From Microbispora rosea subsp. aerata (lineage in GTDB: Bacteria; Actinomycetota; Actinomycetes; Streptosporangiales; Streptosporangiaceae), in the NCBI RefSeq assembly GCF_014647835.1, contig NZ_BMPY01000012.1:1-64000 (forward strand): a stretch of 64,000 nt of DNA. Reading direction: 5' to 3'. Positions within the stretch are counted from its first letter, which is position 1. Every line of letters starts with the position of its first letter. Positions 28,202 through 36,899 of the stretch are shown piece by piece. The notes beneath the pieces are model-generated. The model was not told the origin of the DNA and ran no database searches. It was given only the letters and a program-made list of their open reading frames with translations. Both the position numbers and the translations under genes were made by a program.

Positions 28202-29970
28202 ACGACGAGATCTCCACGATCGGCGAAGACGGTCAGATGGTCGCCGGTGTCGCCACCGGCCTCGGCGACGGTTCACGTGCCGGTGCGAGTGTGTTGATCG
28301 GTGAGGACGACCAGGCGGGGGCGGCTGTCATCTCCAGGATTGGTGATGGTGCGCGTGCCGACTCGGGTCTGGTGACGGGCGAGGGCGGTCAGGCGGCCTT
28401 CGGCGTCGCCACCGGCCTCGGCGACGGTTCACATGCCGGTTCGAGTGTGTTGATCGGTGAGGACGGCCAGGCGAGGGCGGGTGTCGTCTCGGGGCATGGC
28501 GATGGTGCGGGTGCCGCGTTGGGGTCGGCGGCCGGGGAGCACGCCTTGCCGAGTGCCGACCGCAATCGGCGTCAGGTGCTCTACTGGCGGCTGCTGGCCC
28601 GGCTGTTCGACCACGAGGAGCAGCCCGCGCTGGAGACCGCTTCCGTCGCGGTCGCCGACGACCTGGGTCTGCCCGCCGGGCTGCTCGACCCCGGGGTGTC
28701 GATCGACTCGCTGGTGCAGCGCTTCCCCGAGTTGGCCGCCGAGTTCGAGACCCTGCTCGCGCCGGGTGAGCACGCGCCGGGCGGCGAGGTGCGCAGGGCG
28801 GTGCTGGTCTCGAAGCTGCTGCTCAACGTCTTCGCCACCGGTACGGGTGACGTCAGCGCCACCCAGCTCGCGACCTGGCAGAAGGACGCCGCCTGGCTCA
28901 AGCGGGCCCTGTGCGCGGGGCCGGTGCCGGGAGCGGGGGCAGGCACGGTGCCGGGAGAAGGGGCAGGCGCGGCCGTGGGAGAGCCGGGCGGCGCGTCCGG
29001 GGCCGAGGCCGGGACGACCGCCGCGTTCGGGCAGGGGCCCGGCGGCGGGACCGGCCATGAGATCGGCGGGCTTGGTGGCGACCTCGCCAAGATACTGGCC
29101 GACATCGAGGCCGGGCTGGTCAGCCGGATGCGGCTGCGTGAGGTCCTGGCGGACCCGGCCCTGGCGCGGCAGCTCACGCCCAGCATGTCGCTGGTCGAGC
29201 AGTTGCTGCGCGACAAGGCCAACCTGTCGGGGGTGGCGCTGGCCAACGCCAAGGCGCTGATCCGCAGGTACGTCGACGAGGTGGCCGAGGTGTTGCGCAC
29301 GCAGGTCGAGAAGGCCGGCGTGGGCACGATCGACCGGTCGGTGCCGCCCAAGCGGGTGTTCCGCAACCTGGACATCGAACGGACGATCTGGAAGAACCTC
29401 ACCAACTGGAACCCGGAGGACCAGCGGCTCTACGTCGACCGGCTGTTTTACCGGCACACCGCCCGGCGCACCACCCCGGCCCGGATGATCGTGGTGGTCG
29501 ACCAGTCGGGGTCGATGGTCGACTCCATGGTCAACTGCACGATCCTCGCGTCGATCTTCGCCGGACTGCCCAAGGTGGACGTCCACCTGATCGCGTACGA
29601 CACCCGGGCGATCGACCTCACGCCGTGGGTGCACGATCCGTTCGAGGTGCTGCTGCGGACGAACCTCGGCGGCGGCAACGACGGCCCGGTCGCCATGGCC
29701 ATGGCGCAGCCGAAGATCACCGATCCGCACAACACGGTGATGGTGTGGATCTCGGACTTCTACGAGTTCGACCGGTCGCAGCCGCTGTTCGACGCCATCC
29801 AGGCGGTGCACCGCTCCGGGGTCAAGTTCATCCCGGTCGGCTCGGTGAACAGCTCGGGTCACCAGAGCGTGAACCCGTGGTTCCGGCAGAAACTCAAGGA
29901 CTTGGGCACACCGGTCATCTCCGGCCATATCCGCAAGCTCGTTTCCGAACTCAAGAACTTCCTCGCCTAG
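28198..29970 (+). CDS. VWA-domain protein (MIDAS) with N-terminal repeats
   Basis: A 590-residue protein. Residues 9-112 are four Gly-rich ~26-residue repeats (consensus GEDGQxxxGVxxGxGDGxxAxSxLI). Residues 123-238 are helical, 239-292 are another Gly/Ala linker, and the C-terminal VWA domain starts at ~428 with the MIDAS motif Asp435-x-Ser437-x-Ser439 ('VVVDQSGSMVDS') and continues through 'NLGGGNDGPVAMAMAQ' and 'VWISDFYEFD'. VWA proteins pair with MoxR ATPases (encoded next) as metal-dependent substrate or partner binders in assembly or disassembly machines. The ATG overlaps the upstream stop; the MoxR gene follows after 13 bp. Confidence 0.92.
   Translation: MNDEISTIGEDGQMVAGVATGLGDGSRAGASVLIGEDDQAGAAVISRIGDGARADSGLVTGEGGQAAFGVATGLGDGSHAGSSVLIGEDGQARAGVVSGHGDGAGAALGSAAGEHALPSADRNRRQVLYWRLLARLFDHEEQPALETASVAVADDLGLPAGLLDPGVSIDSLVQRFPELAAEFETLLAPGEHAPGGEVRRAVLVSKLLLNVFATGTGDVSATQLATWQKDAAWLKRALCAGPVPGAGAGTVPGEGAGAAVGEPGGASGAEAGTTAAFGQGPGGGTGHEIGGLGGDLAKILADIEAGLVSRMRLREVLADPALARQLTPSMSLVEQLLRDKANLSGVALANAKALIRRYVDEVAEVLRTQVEKAGVGTIDRSVPPKRVFRNLDIERTIWKNLTNWNPEDQRLYVDRLFYRHTARRTTPARMIVVVDQSGSMVDSMVNCTILASIFAGLPKVDVHLIAYDTRAIDLTPWVHDPFEVLLRTNLGGGNDGPVAMAMAQPKITDPHNTVMVWISDFYEFDRSQPLFDAIQAVHRSGVKFIPVGSVNSSGHQSVNPWFRQKLKDLGTPVISGHIRKLVSELKNFLA
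28222..28533 (+). repeat. 156-bp duplicated coding repeat (four ~78-bp sub-units)
   Basis: The segment starting at 28222 recurs at 28378 (offset 156 bp, 52 residues), with long identical runs such as GTCGCCACCGGCCTCGGCGA. Each half contains two related ~26-residue units. The repeat forms the N-terminal Gly-rich region of the VWA protein. Confidence 0.8.
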
Positions 29971-29983
29971 GAGACCCCCTCAT

Positions 29984-31099
29984 ATGACCAACGAGATGCT
30001 CCGCGCGCCCGCCGAGGTGAAGTACGCCGAGGAGCTCGACTGGCTGGAGTCGATCGACGACGGTCCCAAGCCGTTCTCCTGGCGGCTCAGCCCTCGGATG
30101 GTCCGGCTGTTCGTGCTCGGCAGCGAGCGGTCCGACGGCCTGGACCGGGAGATCCCGCAGAAGTGGTTCGGCGACCGGAGCTTCGTCGAGCGCGCGATCG
30201 TGACGCTCGCCTCCGACCGCGGCCTGCTGCTGATCGGCGACCCGGGCACCGGAAAGAGCTGGCTGGCGGAGCTGCTCGCCGCCGCCATCTGCCGAAACTC
30301 CACCCTGGTCGTGCAGGGGACGGCGGGCACCACCGAGGACCACATCAAGTATTCGTGGAACGTCTCGATGGTGATCGCCAAGGGCCAGTCCCGCGAGTCG
30401 ATGATCCCTTCGCCGATCATGACGGCGATGGAGCAGGGCATGATCGGCAGGTTCGAGGAGCTGACCCGCGCCACCAGCGACGTGCAGGACGCCCTGATCT
30501 CGATCCTGTCGGAGAAGTACATCTCCATTCCCGAGCTGGACACCGACAACACGGTGTTCGCCAAGCCCGGGTTCTCGATCATCGCCACCGCCAACAGCCG
30601 CGACCGGGGCGTCAACGACCTGTCCTCGGCGCTGAAACGGCGGTTCAACTTCGTCCGCATCCCGGTGGTGACCAGCAAGGCCAGCGAGGCGGAGATCGTC
30701 CGCTTCCGCACCACGGAACTGCTGCGGCGGCACCGCATCGAGCTGGACGTGCCGCCCGCGCTCCTGGACATCCTGCTGCAGAGCTTCGCCGACCTGCGCG
30801 CCGCGGCGGCGTCGGCCACGAGCGAGGACGAGAAGCTGGAGTCGGCCCTGTCGACCGCCGAGCAGATCGGCGTGCTGGAGGACGCCATCTTGCACAGTCA
30901 CTTCTTCGGTGACCGCACGCTGCGTGCCGAGACGCTGGCGGGAGCCCTGGTGGGTTCCCTGGCCCGGCGCGCCCCCGAGGACCTGGCCATCCTCAACAAA
31001 TATTGGCACGGGGTGGTCGAACCACGCAGCAAGAAAGACGGCGGTGAGTGGACGCGGTTCCTCGACGGAGGCCGCCAGGCGATTTCGACGCTGTCATGA
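29984..31099 (+). CDS. MoxR-type AAA+ ATPase
   Basis: A 371-residue AAA+ protein. Walker A is 'GDPGTGKSW' (85-93), followed by 'VVQGTAGTTEDHIKYSW', the Walker-B equivalent around 'GMIGRFEELTRATSDVQDALISILSEK', sensor 1 'FSIIATANSRDRGVNDLSSALKRRFNF' with the arginine finger, and a lid domain after ~260. MoxR ATPases remodel or assemble protein complexes together with VWA partners. It follows the VWA gene by 13 bp (GGAG site before ATG 29984), and its stop overlaps the start of the DUF5682 gene (ATGA), so it is firmly inside the five-gene operon. Confidence 0.93.
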   Translation: MTNEMLRAPAEVKYAEELDWLESIDDGPKPFSWRLSPRMVRLFVLGSERSDGLDREIPQKWFGDRSFVERAIVTLASDRGLLLIGDPGTGKSWLAELLAAAICRNSTLVVQGTAGTTEDHIKYSWNVSMVIAKGQSRESMIPSPIMTAMEQGMIGRFEELTRATSDVQDALISILSEKYISIPELDTDNTVFAKPGFSIIATANSRDRGVNDLSSALKRRFNFVRIPVVTSKASEAEIVRFRTTELLRRHRIELDVPPALLDILLQSFADLRAAAASATSEDEKLESALSTAEQIGVLEDAILHSHFFGDRTLRAETLAGALVGSLARRAPEDLAILNKYWHGVVEPRSKKDGGEWTRFLDGGRQAISTLS

Positions 31100-33951
31100 G
31101 CACCTTCGACGCCCTGCGCGGGCGGCTGCTCGACGCCGCCGCGGCCTTCTCCGGCGACGGGGACGCCCTGTCCGCGATCCTGTCCGGGATGGTCGACGAC
31201 GTCGACCGGATGCTGCGCGAGGAGCTGGAGATCTTCCCGGTGTGCCACCACTCACCGGCCTCCGCACTGGCCATGGCCCGGCGGCTGCGGGACAAGCGGC
31301 CCAAGGTCATCTATCTGGAGTTGTGCGAGGACATGCGTCCTCTCCTGGAGGAGCTGCGCAACTGCCGGCTGCCGGTGGCGCTGCAGGCGTTCGCCACCGA
31401 GCTCGACGGTTTCCCGCCCGGCTCCGGCCCGCTGAGCGTGATCGCGCCGGTGACGGAGGCGTCGGCGGAATACCAGGCCATCGCGTACGCGCTCGACACG
31501 CCCGGCGTCGAGGTGGTGCTGGTCGACCGCTCGGTGGACCACGTCTTCCAATGGCTGCCCCGGGAGACCGGCGGCGGCCCGGGTGCGGGGGAGCACGCCG
31601 GGCCCGGCGAGGAGGCGGCGCCGCACGCGGAGGGCGGGGCGCCGCACGGCGACGGCGCCGAGCTGCACGGTGACGCGGTGGGCGTCGAGATCGGCGACCT
31701 GCGCCCGCGCTTCGCCGAACTGGAGAGATATCTGCTGCACCACGGCAAGGTGCGGCACTGGTCGGAGTGGTGGGACCAGTACGTCGAGCAGCCGCTGACC
31801 GGGGCCGACTACGACACCTACCGCCAGGCGATGGCGCTGATCGGCAGCCTGTTCCGGCGGCTGCGCCCCGAGGCGGACGGCCGCCTGGCCGTCGACGAGG
31901 AACGCGAGCGCTACATGTGGACGCGCATCCGCGAGCACCTCGCCGCGTCGGGCGCCGACCCCGCCGACTGCCTGTATGTGTGCGGGGCTTTCCACGCCGT
32001 CAGCGACGTCGCCGAGTTCGGCCTGCGGTCGCAGGCCCCGCCGTACACCATCGGGCCCCGCACCGGCACCCGCTGGATGTACGGGATGATCCCCTCCAGC
32101 CACTCCGCGATCGAGGCGCAGTTCGGCCTGGCTCAGGGCTCGGTGTCGATCGCCGCCGCCACCTGGGCCAAGGCGCTCAAACGCGCAGGCGTCACGCCGT
32201 ACCGGCTGGAGGGGCCGCAGGGGAAACAACGGGCCGCGGGACGGGGCAAACGGGCCGCCAAGGCCGCGCCGCCGGTCGCGGCCGGGGCCGGGCGGGGCGG
32301 CGCGCCCGACCGGCTGTCGGGGTTCCTGGCCGGCCCGCCCGTGCTGGACGGCCTCGATGAGGACGAACTGCGCGGATGGTGCGTCGACATCGTCCGGCTG
32401 GCCCGCCGCAACGGATACATGGCCAGCACGGCCGACGCCATCGCCGTGTTTGAGACGTCGATCCTGCTCGCCGGGCTGCGCGGCCGGGCCAGGCCCACGC
32501 CGTACGACTTCGCCGACGCGGCCGTCACCTGCATCGAGAAGGACGTCGTGCCGGGCCGCCGGGACGTCCGCCGCCTGTGCGAGATCCTCCTGGGCGGCGA
32601 CAGGATCGGCGTGGTCGGCTACGACGCGCTGCCCCCGCTGGCCCGCGACGTTTACGACCGGCTGGAGCCCCTCGGGCTCGACCTGACCAAGCGCACGCAG
32701 CAGCGGGTGTTGCTCGACCTCAAGGCGAATCCCGAGCTTGAGCCGTGCTCGGACCTGCTGTGGACGCTGCGTTACCTGCTGCCCGAGGGCGCGGTGCGGC
32801 CGATCATGGGGGCGCGCCGTCTCGGCGAGCGGCCGATCCAGGAGAGCTGGGACGTGGCGCTCGGCCGTCACCAGCGGGAAATCGTGGAGCTGGGCTACGA
32901 GGGCGTCACCGTCGAACAGGTGCTGGAGCAGCGGCTGCGCCGCAGAGCGTGGGACCCCCAGGCCACGGCGGGGGTGGCGCTCGCGGCCGTCGAAGACGCC
33001 ATCCTCTACCTGGGCAGCCGCCGCCTCGCCGGGGAGCTGGGCGCGCGGGCCGTGGAGTTGCTGGCCGCCGAGCGGACCGTGGACGACGCTCCCGAGGTGC
33101 TGCGCCGCATCAGGCGGCTGCTGACCTACTACCGGGCGAGCGAACCGGAGCTGCCCGCCTGGTGCGAGGACTTCGTCACCGCCGGATACGCCCACTACTG
33201 CACGCTGCTGCCCACCGCCTTCGCCGACGACGACACCGGCGTGCGCCAGGTCGGCGCGATGCTCGGCTTCCTGTTCACGATGGAAAGCCTCGCGCTGTCG
33301 CTGGGCTGCGACCGGACCCAGCTCGAACTGGCCGTACGGCAGTCGCATCCGGAAGACCCGGCCAAGGTCGCGCTGCTGTGGGCGGCGCAGACGCAGCTCG
33401 GCCTGCTGAGCAGGGAGGACTTGCGCGTCCGGTGCGACGAGCTGCTGGCCAACCCGCTCGTCCTCCCGGCGTACCCGCTGTATGTGAGCGGATTCGTCCA
33501 GGCGCTCGAACCCGTCCCCGCGCTCGCGCCGTTCGTGGTCGAGGCGCTGTCGAAGGCGTTCGCCGGCCTGCCCGACCCCGTCCTGCTGCCGTGGCTGCCG
33601 ACGTTGATCACCACGTTGCGGCGGCACGCGCCGGAGCTGGTCCCCGTGCTCGTACGGGAGGCGGGCCGGACCTTCCCCGGGGCACTGGCCGAGCTGGACG
33701 ACTGGACTCCGCCCTGGGAACGGCCGGCCGCACCGGCGCGCAAGCACAGGGCGGCGGCGCCGAGCGGGCCGGTGCACGCGTTGCTGGCCCGGCACCCGCA
33801 GGCGTGCGACGCCGTCGCCGAACTGCTCGGCTGTACGGCGCAGTGGGGGAGCACCGGGCCGGAGCAGGGTCCGGAGCACGGCGAGGTGCGGGCCCTGCTC
33901 GCCCGGCACCCGGCGACGACCGGCGCGGTCGCGGCCCTGCTGAGCCTGTGA
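31096..33951 (+). CDS. DUF5682 family protein (ChaN/TraB/EreA-like N-terminal domain)
   Basis: A 951-residue protein. The N-terminal part has 'EIFPVCHHSPASALAMARRL' (His51, His52), 'KVIYLELCEDM' (Glu75) and 'CLYVCGAFHAVSDV' (His300). These motif positions are like the ChaN/TraB/EreA superfamily, whose members are metal-dependent esterases or proteases, so a hydrolase activity is plausible. An Ala/Gly/His-rich insert (~158-193) and a Lys/Arg-rich linker (~378-402) interrupt it. The C-terminal ~540 residues are helical repeats, with internal similarity at the end ('LLARHPQACDAVAELLG' and 'LLARHPATTGAVAALL'). Last gene of the SWIM-x-VWA-MoxR-DUF5682 operon; probably its effector or large scaffold. 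ATG overlaps the MoxR stop. Confidence 0.9.
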   Translation: MSTFDALRGRLLDAAAAFSGDGDALSAILSGMVDDVDRMLREELEIFPVCHHSPASALAMARRLRDKRPKVIYLELCEDMRPLLEELRNCRLPVALQAFATELDGFPPGSGPLSVIAPVTEASAEYQAIAYALDTPGVEVVLVDRSVDHVFQWLPRETGGGPGAGEHAGPGEEAAPHAEGGAPHGDGAELHGDAVGVEIGDLRPRFAELERYLLHHGKVRHWSEWWDQYVEQPLTGADYDTYRQAMALIGSLFRRLRPEADGRLAVDEERERYMWTRIREHLAASGADPADCLYVCGAFHAVSDVAEFGLRSQAPPYTIGPRTGTRWMYGMIPSSHSAIEAQFGLAQGSVSIAAATWAKALKRAGVTPYRLEGPQGKQRAAGRGKRAAKAAPPVAAGAGRGGAPDRLSGFLAGPPVLDGLDEDELRGWCVDIVRLARRNGYMASTADAIAVFETSILLAGLRGRARPTPYDFADAAVTCIEKDVVPGRRDVRRLCEILLGGDRIGVVGYDALPPLARDVYDRLEPLGLDLTKRTQQRVLLDLKANPELEPCSDLLWTLRYLLPEGAVRPIMGARRLGERPIQESWDVALGRHQREIVELGYEGVTVEQVLEQRLRRRAWDPQATAGVALAAVEDAILYLGSRRLAGELGARAVELLAAERTVDDAPEVLRRIRRLLTYYRASEPELPAWCEDFVTAGYAHYCTLLPTAFADDDTGVRQVGAMLGFLFTMESLALSLGCDRTQLELAVRQSHPEDPAKVALLWAAQTQLGLLSREDLRVRCDELLANPLVLPAYPLYVSGFVQALEPVPALAPFVVEALSKAFAGLPDPVLLPWLPTLITTLRRHAPELVPVLVREAGRTFPGALAELDDWTPPWERPAAPARKHRAAAPSGPVHALLARHPQACDAVAELLGCTAQWGSTGPEQGPEHGEVRALLARHPATTGAVAALLSL

Positions 33952-33960
33952 CGTCCGCGA

Positions 33961-34243
33961 TCACCCGGTGATGGCGTCGGCGAGCAGGCCAGATCACCTG
34001 CCGGGGGCGCAGGCTACGCGGCGGGACCAGATCGGGATGCCCGTCGCCCAGCAGGGCGCGCAGGACCATGCGGTGGGAGGCGCGCGACGGTGAGGAGCCG
34101 GGCGTGTTGAGATCGCCGTGGGCGTCGAACCAGACGACGAGATCGTCGCCGTGTCACGCCAGGGCGCCGACACCGGCTCCACCTCCACCCCGCAGTCGCC
34201 GCCGACCGTGACGACCGTGACCGTGCTCGGCGCCCCCGCGGGT
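33961..34243 (-). pseudogene. Arginase-family pseudogene
   Basis: On the minus strand, the first frame gives 'VTVVTVGGDCGVEVEPVSA'. After a frameshift near 34160 and an in-frame TGA, the next frame gives 'HGDDLVVWFDAHGDLNTPGSSPS' and 'MVLRALLGDGHPDLVP'. These are the 'GGDxxV' and 'DAHxDLN' metal-site motifs of arginase/agmatinase proteins. A third frame ends in 'GLLADAITG' and a stop at 33961. The upstream third of the gene is missing and the copy joins the 113-bp repeat. A frameshift, a stop and deletions make it a clear pseudogene. It lies convergent to DUF5682, ten bases from its stop. Confidence 0.72.
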
Positions 34244-34525
34244 GCGCCTTGTGACGCACCTGCGGAGGGCGTTCCGTGTGGTGTTTTCGCGACGCGGCCC
34301 TGCGGTGTGCTCCGCTGCGCGCTTTGCCGGCGGCCTTGCCGACGCACCCCGCGGATGCGCCTTGTGACGCACCTGCGGGGGGCGTTCCGTGTGGTGTTTC
34401 CGCGACGCGGCCCTGCGGTGTGCTCCGCTGCGCGCTTTGCCGGCGGCCTTGCCGACGCACCCCGCGGATGCGCCTTGTGACGCACCTGCGGAGGCGTTCC
34501 GTGTGGCGTTTCCGCGCCGCGTCAG
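34243..34525. repeat. 113-bp tandem repeat, about 2.5 copies
   Basis: Copies begin at 34243, 34356 and 34469 (period 113 bp), each opening with TGCGCCTTGTGACGCACCTG. The third breaks off near 34525. The copies differ by only a few bases. The opening TGCGCCTTGTGACGCA is an imperfect palindrome. The period is not a multiple of three and the region lies between genes, so the open frames crossing it are by-products of the repeat. It abuts the decayed arginase gene on the left. Confidence 0.88.
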
Positions 34526-34584
34526 CGTCTTGACGCGGCGTGCCGGCGTCCTAGCGCGTCAGCGGGGCAAACAGCGCGCGGTGT

Positions 34585-35646
34585 TTACCAGTCGCCGTCC
34601 CCGCCTTCGTCGTCGTCGCCCTCGAAGATCTCTTCGACGATCTCGCCGGCCACGAGGCCGCCGACGACACCGGCGGCACCGGCCGCGGCCACCGCACCCC
34701 AGCCGGGGCCGCTGCGGTGCTGGTGGTGATCGTGGTGGGGGTGGTGGCCCTCATAGTGGCCGCCGTGAGGGCCGTACCCGGGGCCACCGGGACCGTAGCC
34801 ACCGTGAGCGCCGTACGCATGGTCGCCGGGACCGTAGCCGCCGGGACCGTAGCCGCCGTGGTGGTCACCGTACGGCGCGGCGTACTGGGTGAGCCCGGTC
34901 AGCCAGCGGTCGATCTCTCCGGGCCAGTCCATGTGCATGGCGTCCTCGTGGCTCACCCGGAAGCGGCCGATGGCGTCGGAGGAGTAGCGGCCGGCCCGCT
35001 TGTCGGCCTCCAGGATCACCTCAAGACCGGCGGGGTCGGCCACGAACGTGAGCTCGACCTCCCCCACGACCCCGGCGTGCCGCGGCGGCGGGTAGAACTC
35101 GATCTCCTGGAAGAACGGCAGCTCCTGGCGCACGCCGTACAGCTGGCCCGCCTCCAGGTCGGCCGACTTGAAGGTGAACCCGAGCTGGAGGAACGACTCG
35201 AGGATGCGGTGCTGCGAGGGGAGCGGCTCGACGGCGACGGGGTCGAGGTCGCCCTTGTCGACGGCCTTCGCGATGGCCACCTCGGTGCGTACGCCGAGCG
35301 CCATGCCGGTGAGGTGCTGCCCGTCGATCTCGCTGATCGGAGTCTCCCACGGCACCGGCATCTGGAAGGGGATGTTCCGGTTCTCGCCCTTGCGCAGCGT
35401 GAACGGGCCCGACACCCGGCTGCGGAAGAACTCGCCCACTCCCGCGCCTTCGATGTCGCCGTGCTCGATCTCCACCGCGGCGACCAGGCCGAGGGTGATG
35501 TCTTCGATCTCGGCGTCGAAGTCGCCGCCGGACAGTCTCACCTCGCCCGTGAGCACGCCGCCGGGCCGTACTCGCGGAGTGCTCAGTACGGTGTCCACCG
35601 AGGGGGCGCCCACCCCGAGAGCGCCCAGCATCCGTTTGAAGACCAC
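34585..35646 (-). CDS. Spo0M-like sporulation-control protein (arrestin fold) with Gly/Tyr/His-rich tail
   Basis: A 353-residue protein. Residues 1-250 match the Spo0M/SpoOM family: 'VFKRMLGALGVGAPSVDTVL', 'RPGGVLTGEVRLSGGDFDAEIEDITLGL', 'IPFQMPVPWETPISEIDGQHLTGMALGVRTEV', 'VDKGDLDPVAVEPLPSQ', a beta-sandwich related to arrestins. In Bacillus the family affects the onset of sporulation. The C-terminal ~90 residues are unusual: a repetitive 'GGYGPGGYGPGDHAYGAHGGYGPGG' and His-rich tract, then a hydrophobic Ala/Gly helix and an acidic end. The His tract could bind metal. GTG 35646 follows AGGGAGAAG; an upstream open extension lacks a ribosome site. Confidence 0.9.
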   Translation of the reverse strand: MVFKRMLGALGVGAPSVDTVLSTPRVRPGGVLTGEVRLSGGDFDAEIEDITLGLVAAVEIEHGDIEGAGVGEFFRSRVSGPFTLRKGENRNIPFQMPVPWETPISEIDGQHLTGMALGVRTEVAIAKAVDKGDLDPVAVEPLPSQHRILESFLQLGFTFKSADLEAGQLYGVRQELPFFQEIEFYPPPRHAGVVGEVELTFVADPAGLEVILEADKRAGRYSSDAIGRFRVSHEDAMHMDWPGEIDRWLTGLTQYAAPYGDHHGGYGPGGYGPGDHAYGAHGGYGPGGPGYGPHGGHYEGHHPHHDHHQHRSGPGWGAVAAAGAAGVVGGLVAGEIVEEIFEGDDDEGGDGDW

Positions 35647-35912
35647 GTGTTCTTCTCCCTGTTGACGGTCGATGAGGTGTGTCCAGCCGCCTGAACGATC
35701 ATCGCCGTGCCGTGGTTCCAGCCGTCGGTAAAGATTGTCCGCCCGGTAACCACGATCCGGGCGTACGGCACCAATCGGCGGCTCTCGTACCCCCGGAAGA
35801 CCGGCATCGGGACACCGCGCTTCGGCGGAGAGCCGCCGCGTAGACGCCGTGACCGGAAGCCGGCGGCCGGAAGCCGGCGGCGGGAAACCCAACGTGGCCC
35901 GCAGGCGAAACG

Positions 35913-36797
35913 TCAGATGGCGCCGGAGAACGTGTCACATTGAGCGGGGGAGCCGGTCGTGTATCCCGTCGTGAACCACTTCACCCGCTGCTCGGAACTG
36001 CCGTGCGTCCACCCCTCGGGATTCACCCTGCCCTGGCTGCGCTCCTGGATCCTGTCGTCGCCCACGGCCGCCGCCGCGTCCAGCGCCTCCTGGATGTCCG
36101 TCTCGGTGAACGGTCTGGCGTAGAACCCCGTGTCGACGGCGTTCTTCGCCCACACCCCGGCGTAGCAGTCCGCCTGAAGCTCCAGCCGTACGGAGGCGCT
36201 GTCGGCCCCCTGCCGGTCGCCGCCGACCCGCCGGGTGGTGCCGAGCAGGTTCTGCACGTGGTGCCCGTACTCGTGACCGATCACGTACGCCTGCGCGAAC
36301 GGCCCGCCCTTGGCCCCGAAGCGGCTCTCCAGCTCCTCGAAGAAGCCGAGGTCGAGGTAGACCCGGCTGTCGGCCGGGCAGTAAAAGGGGCCTACGGCGG
36401 AGGTCGCCTGGCCGCAGCCGGTGCTCACGGCCCCGCTGAACAAAACGGTGCGCGCGTTGCGGTACGGCTGCTTGCCGCGCTCGGCGAAGGCGTTCCGCCA
36501 GTATTTCTGGACGCTGTTGACCACACCGACCACGCGGCATTTCTCCGACTGGTCCGCGTCGCTGCCCTTCTTGCACTCGGACGTCAGATCCGACGCCGGA
36601 CGCGCGTCCGTGGACCCGCCGGGCGAGGAGCCTCCACCGCTGAGGAGATCGGCCGGGTTGACGCCCAGGACCAGGGCGGCGACCAGGGCGATGACGCCCA
36701 CGACGCCCCCGCCGATCGCGAGCCCGCCGCCCGGGAACCCGCCACTGCGCTCCTCCACCTGTGACGCGTCGAGATCCACATCGTCGCGGAAGTCCAT
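35913..36797 (-). CDS. YpfJ-family neutral zinc metallopeptidase (membrane-anchored)
   Basis: A 294-residue protein. After a short acidic cytosolic N-terminus, a single membrane helix lies at ~27-45, then a Ser/Gly linker and the peptidase domain. The zinc motif is 'HEYGHH' (His175-Glu-x-x-His179), with 'LELQADCYAGVW' as the downstream glutamate ligand region. This matches the YpfJ/KPN_02809 family of putative neutral zinc metallopeptidases (Zn_peptidase_2). Cysteines in 'STGCGQ' and 'FYCPAD' may form a disulfide outside the cell. The substrate is unknown. ATG 36797; divergent from the isochorismatase-type gene. Confidence 0.9.
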   Translation of the reverse strand: MDFRDDVDLDASQVEERSGGFPGGGLAIGGGVVGVIALVAALVLGVNPADLLSGGGSSPGGSTDARPASDLTSECKKGSDADQSEKCRVVGVVNSVQKYWRNAFAERGKQPYRNARTVLFSGAVSTGCGQATSAVGPFYCPADSRVYLDLGFFEELESRFGAKGGPFAQAYVIGHEYGHHVQNLLGTTRRVGGDRQGADSASVRLELQADCYAGVWAKNAVDTGFYARPFTETDIQEALDAAAAVGDDRIQERSQGRVNPEGWTHGSSEQRVKWFTTGYTTGSPAQCDTFSGAI

Positions 36798-36899
36798 CGA
36801 GCCCGCCCTTCTGTCCCGGGACCTGCCACCACCTATGATCCCCAACGGGGAAAACGGGGGACAGCGGAGCGGTGATCCGCACCCGCGTAAGGTGAGCCC

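Noticed and set aside
31252-33909. 885-codon minus-strand open frame
   Set aside because: Antisense shadow of the DUF5682 gene, caused by GC-rich codons; no ribosome site or motifs.
34243-34525. CRISPR array
   Set aside because: The repeats are contiguous 113-bp units, without short repeats separated by unique spacers.
33994-34533. Arg- and Ala-rich open frames across the 113-bp repeat
   Set aside because: The same peptide appears in several frames because the repeat lacks stops; the period is not a multiple of three.
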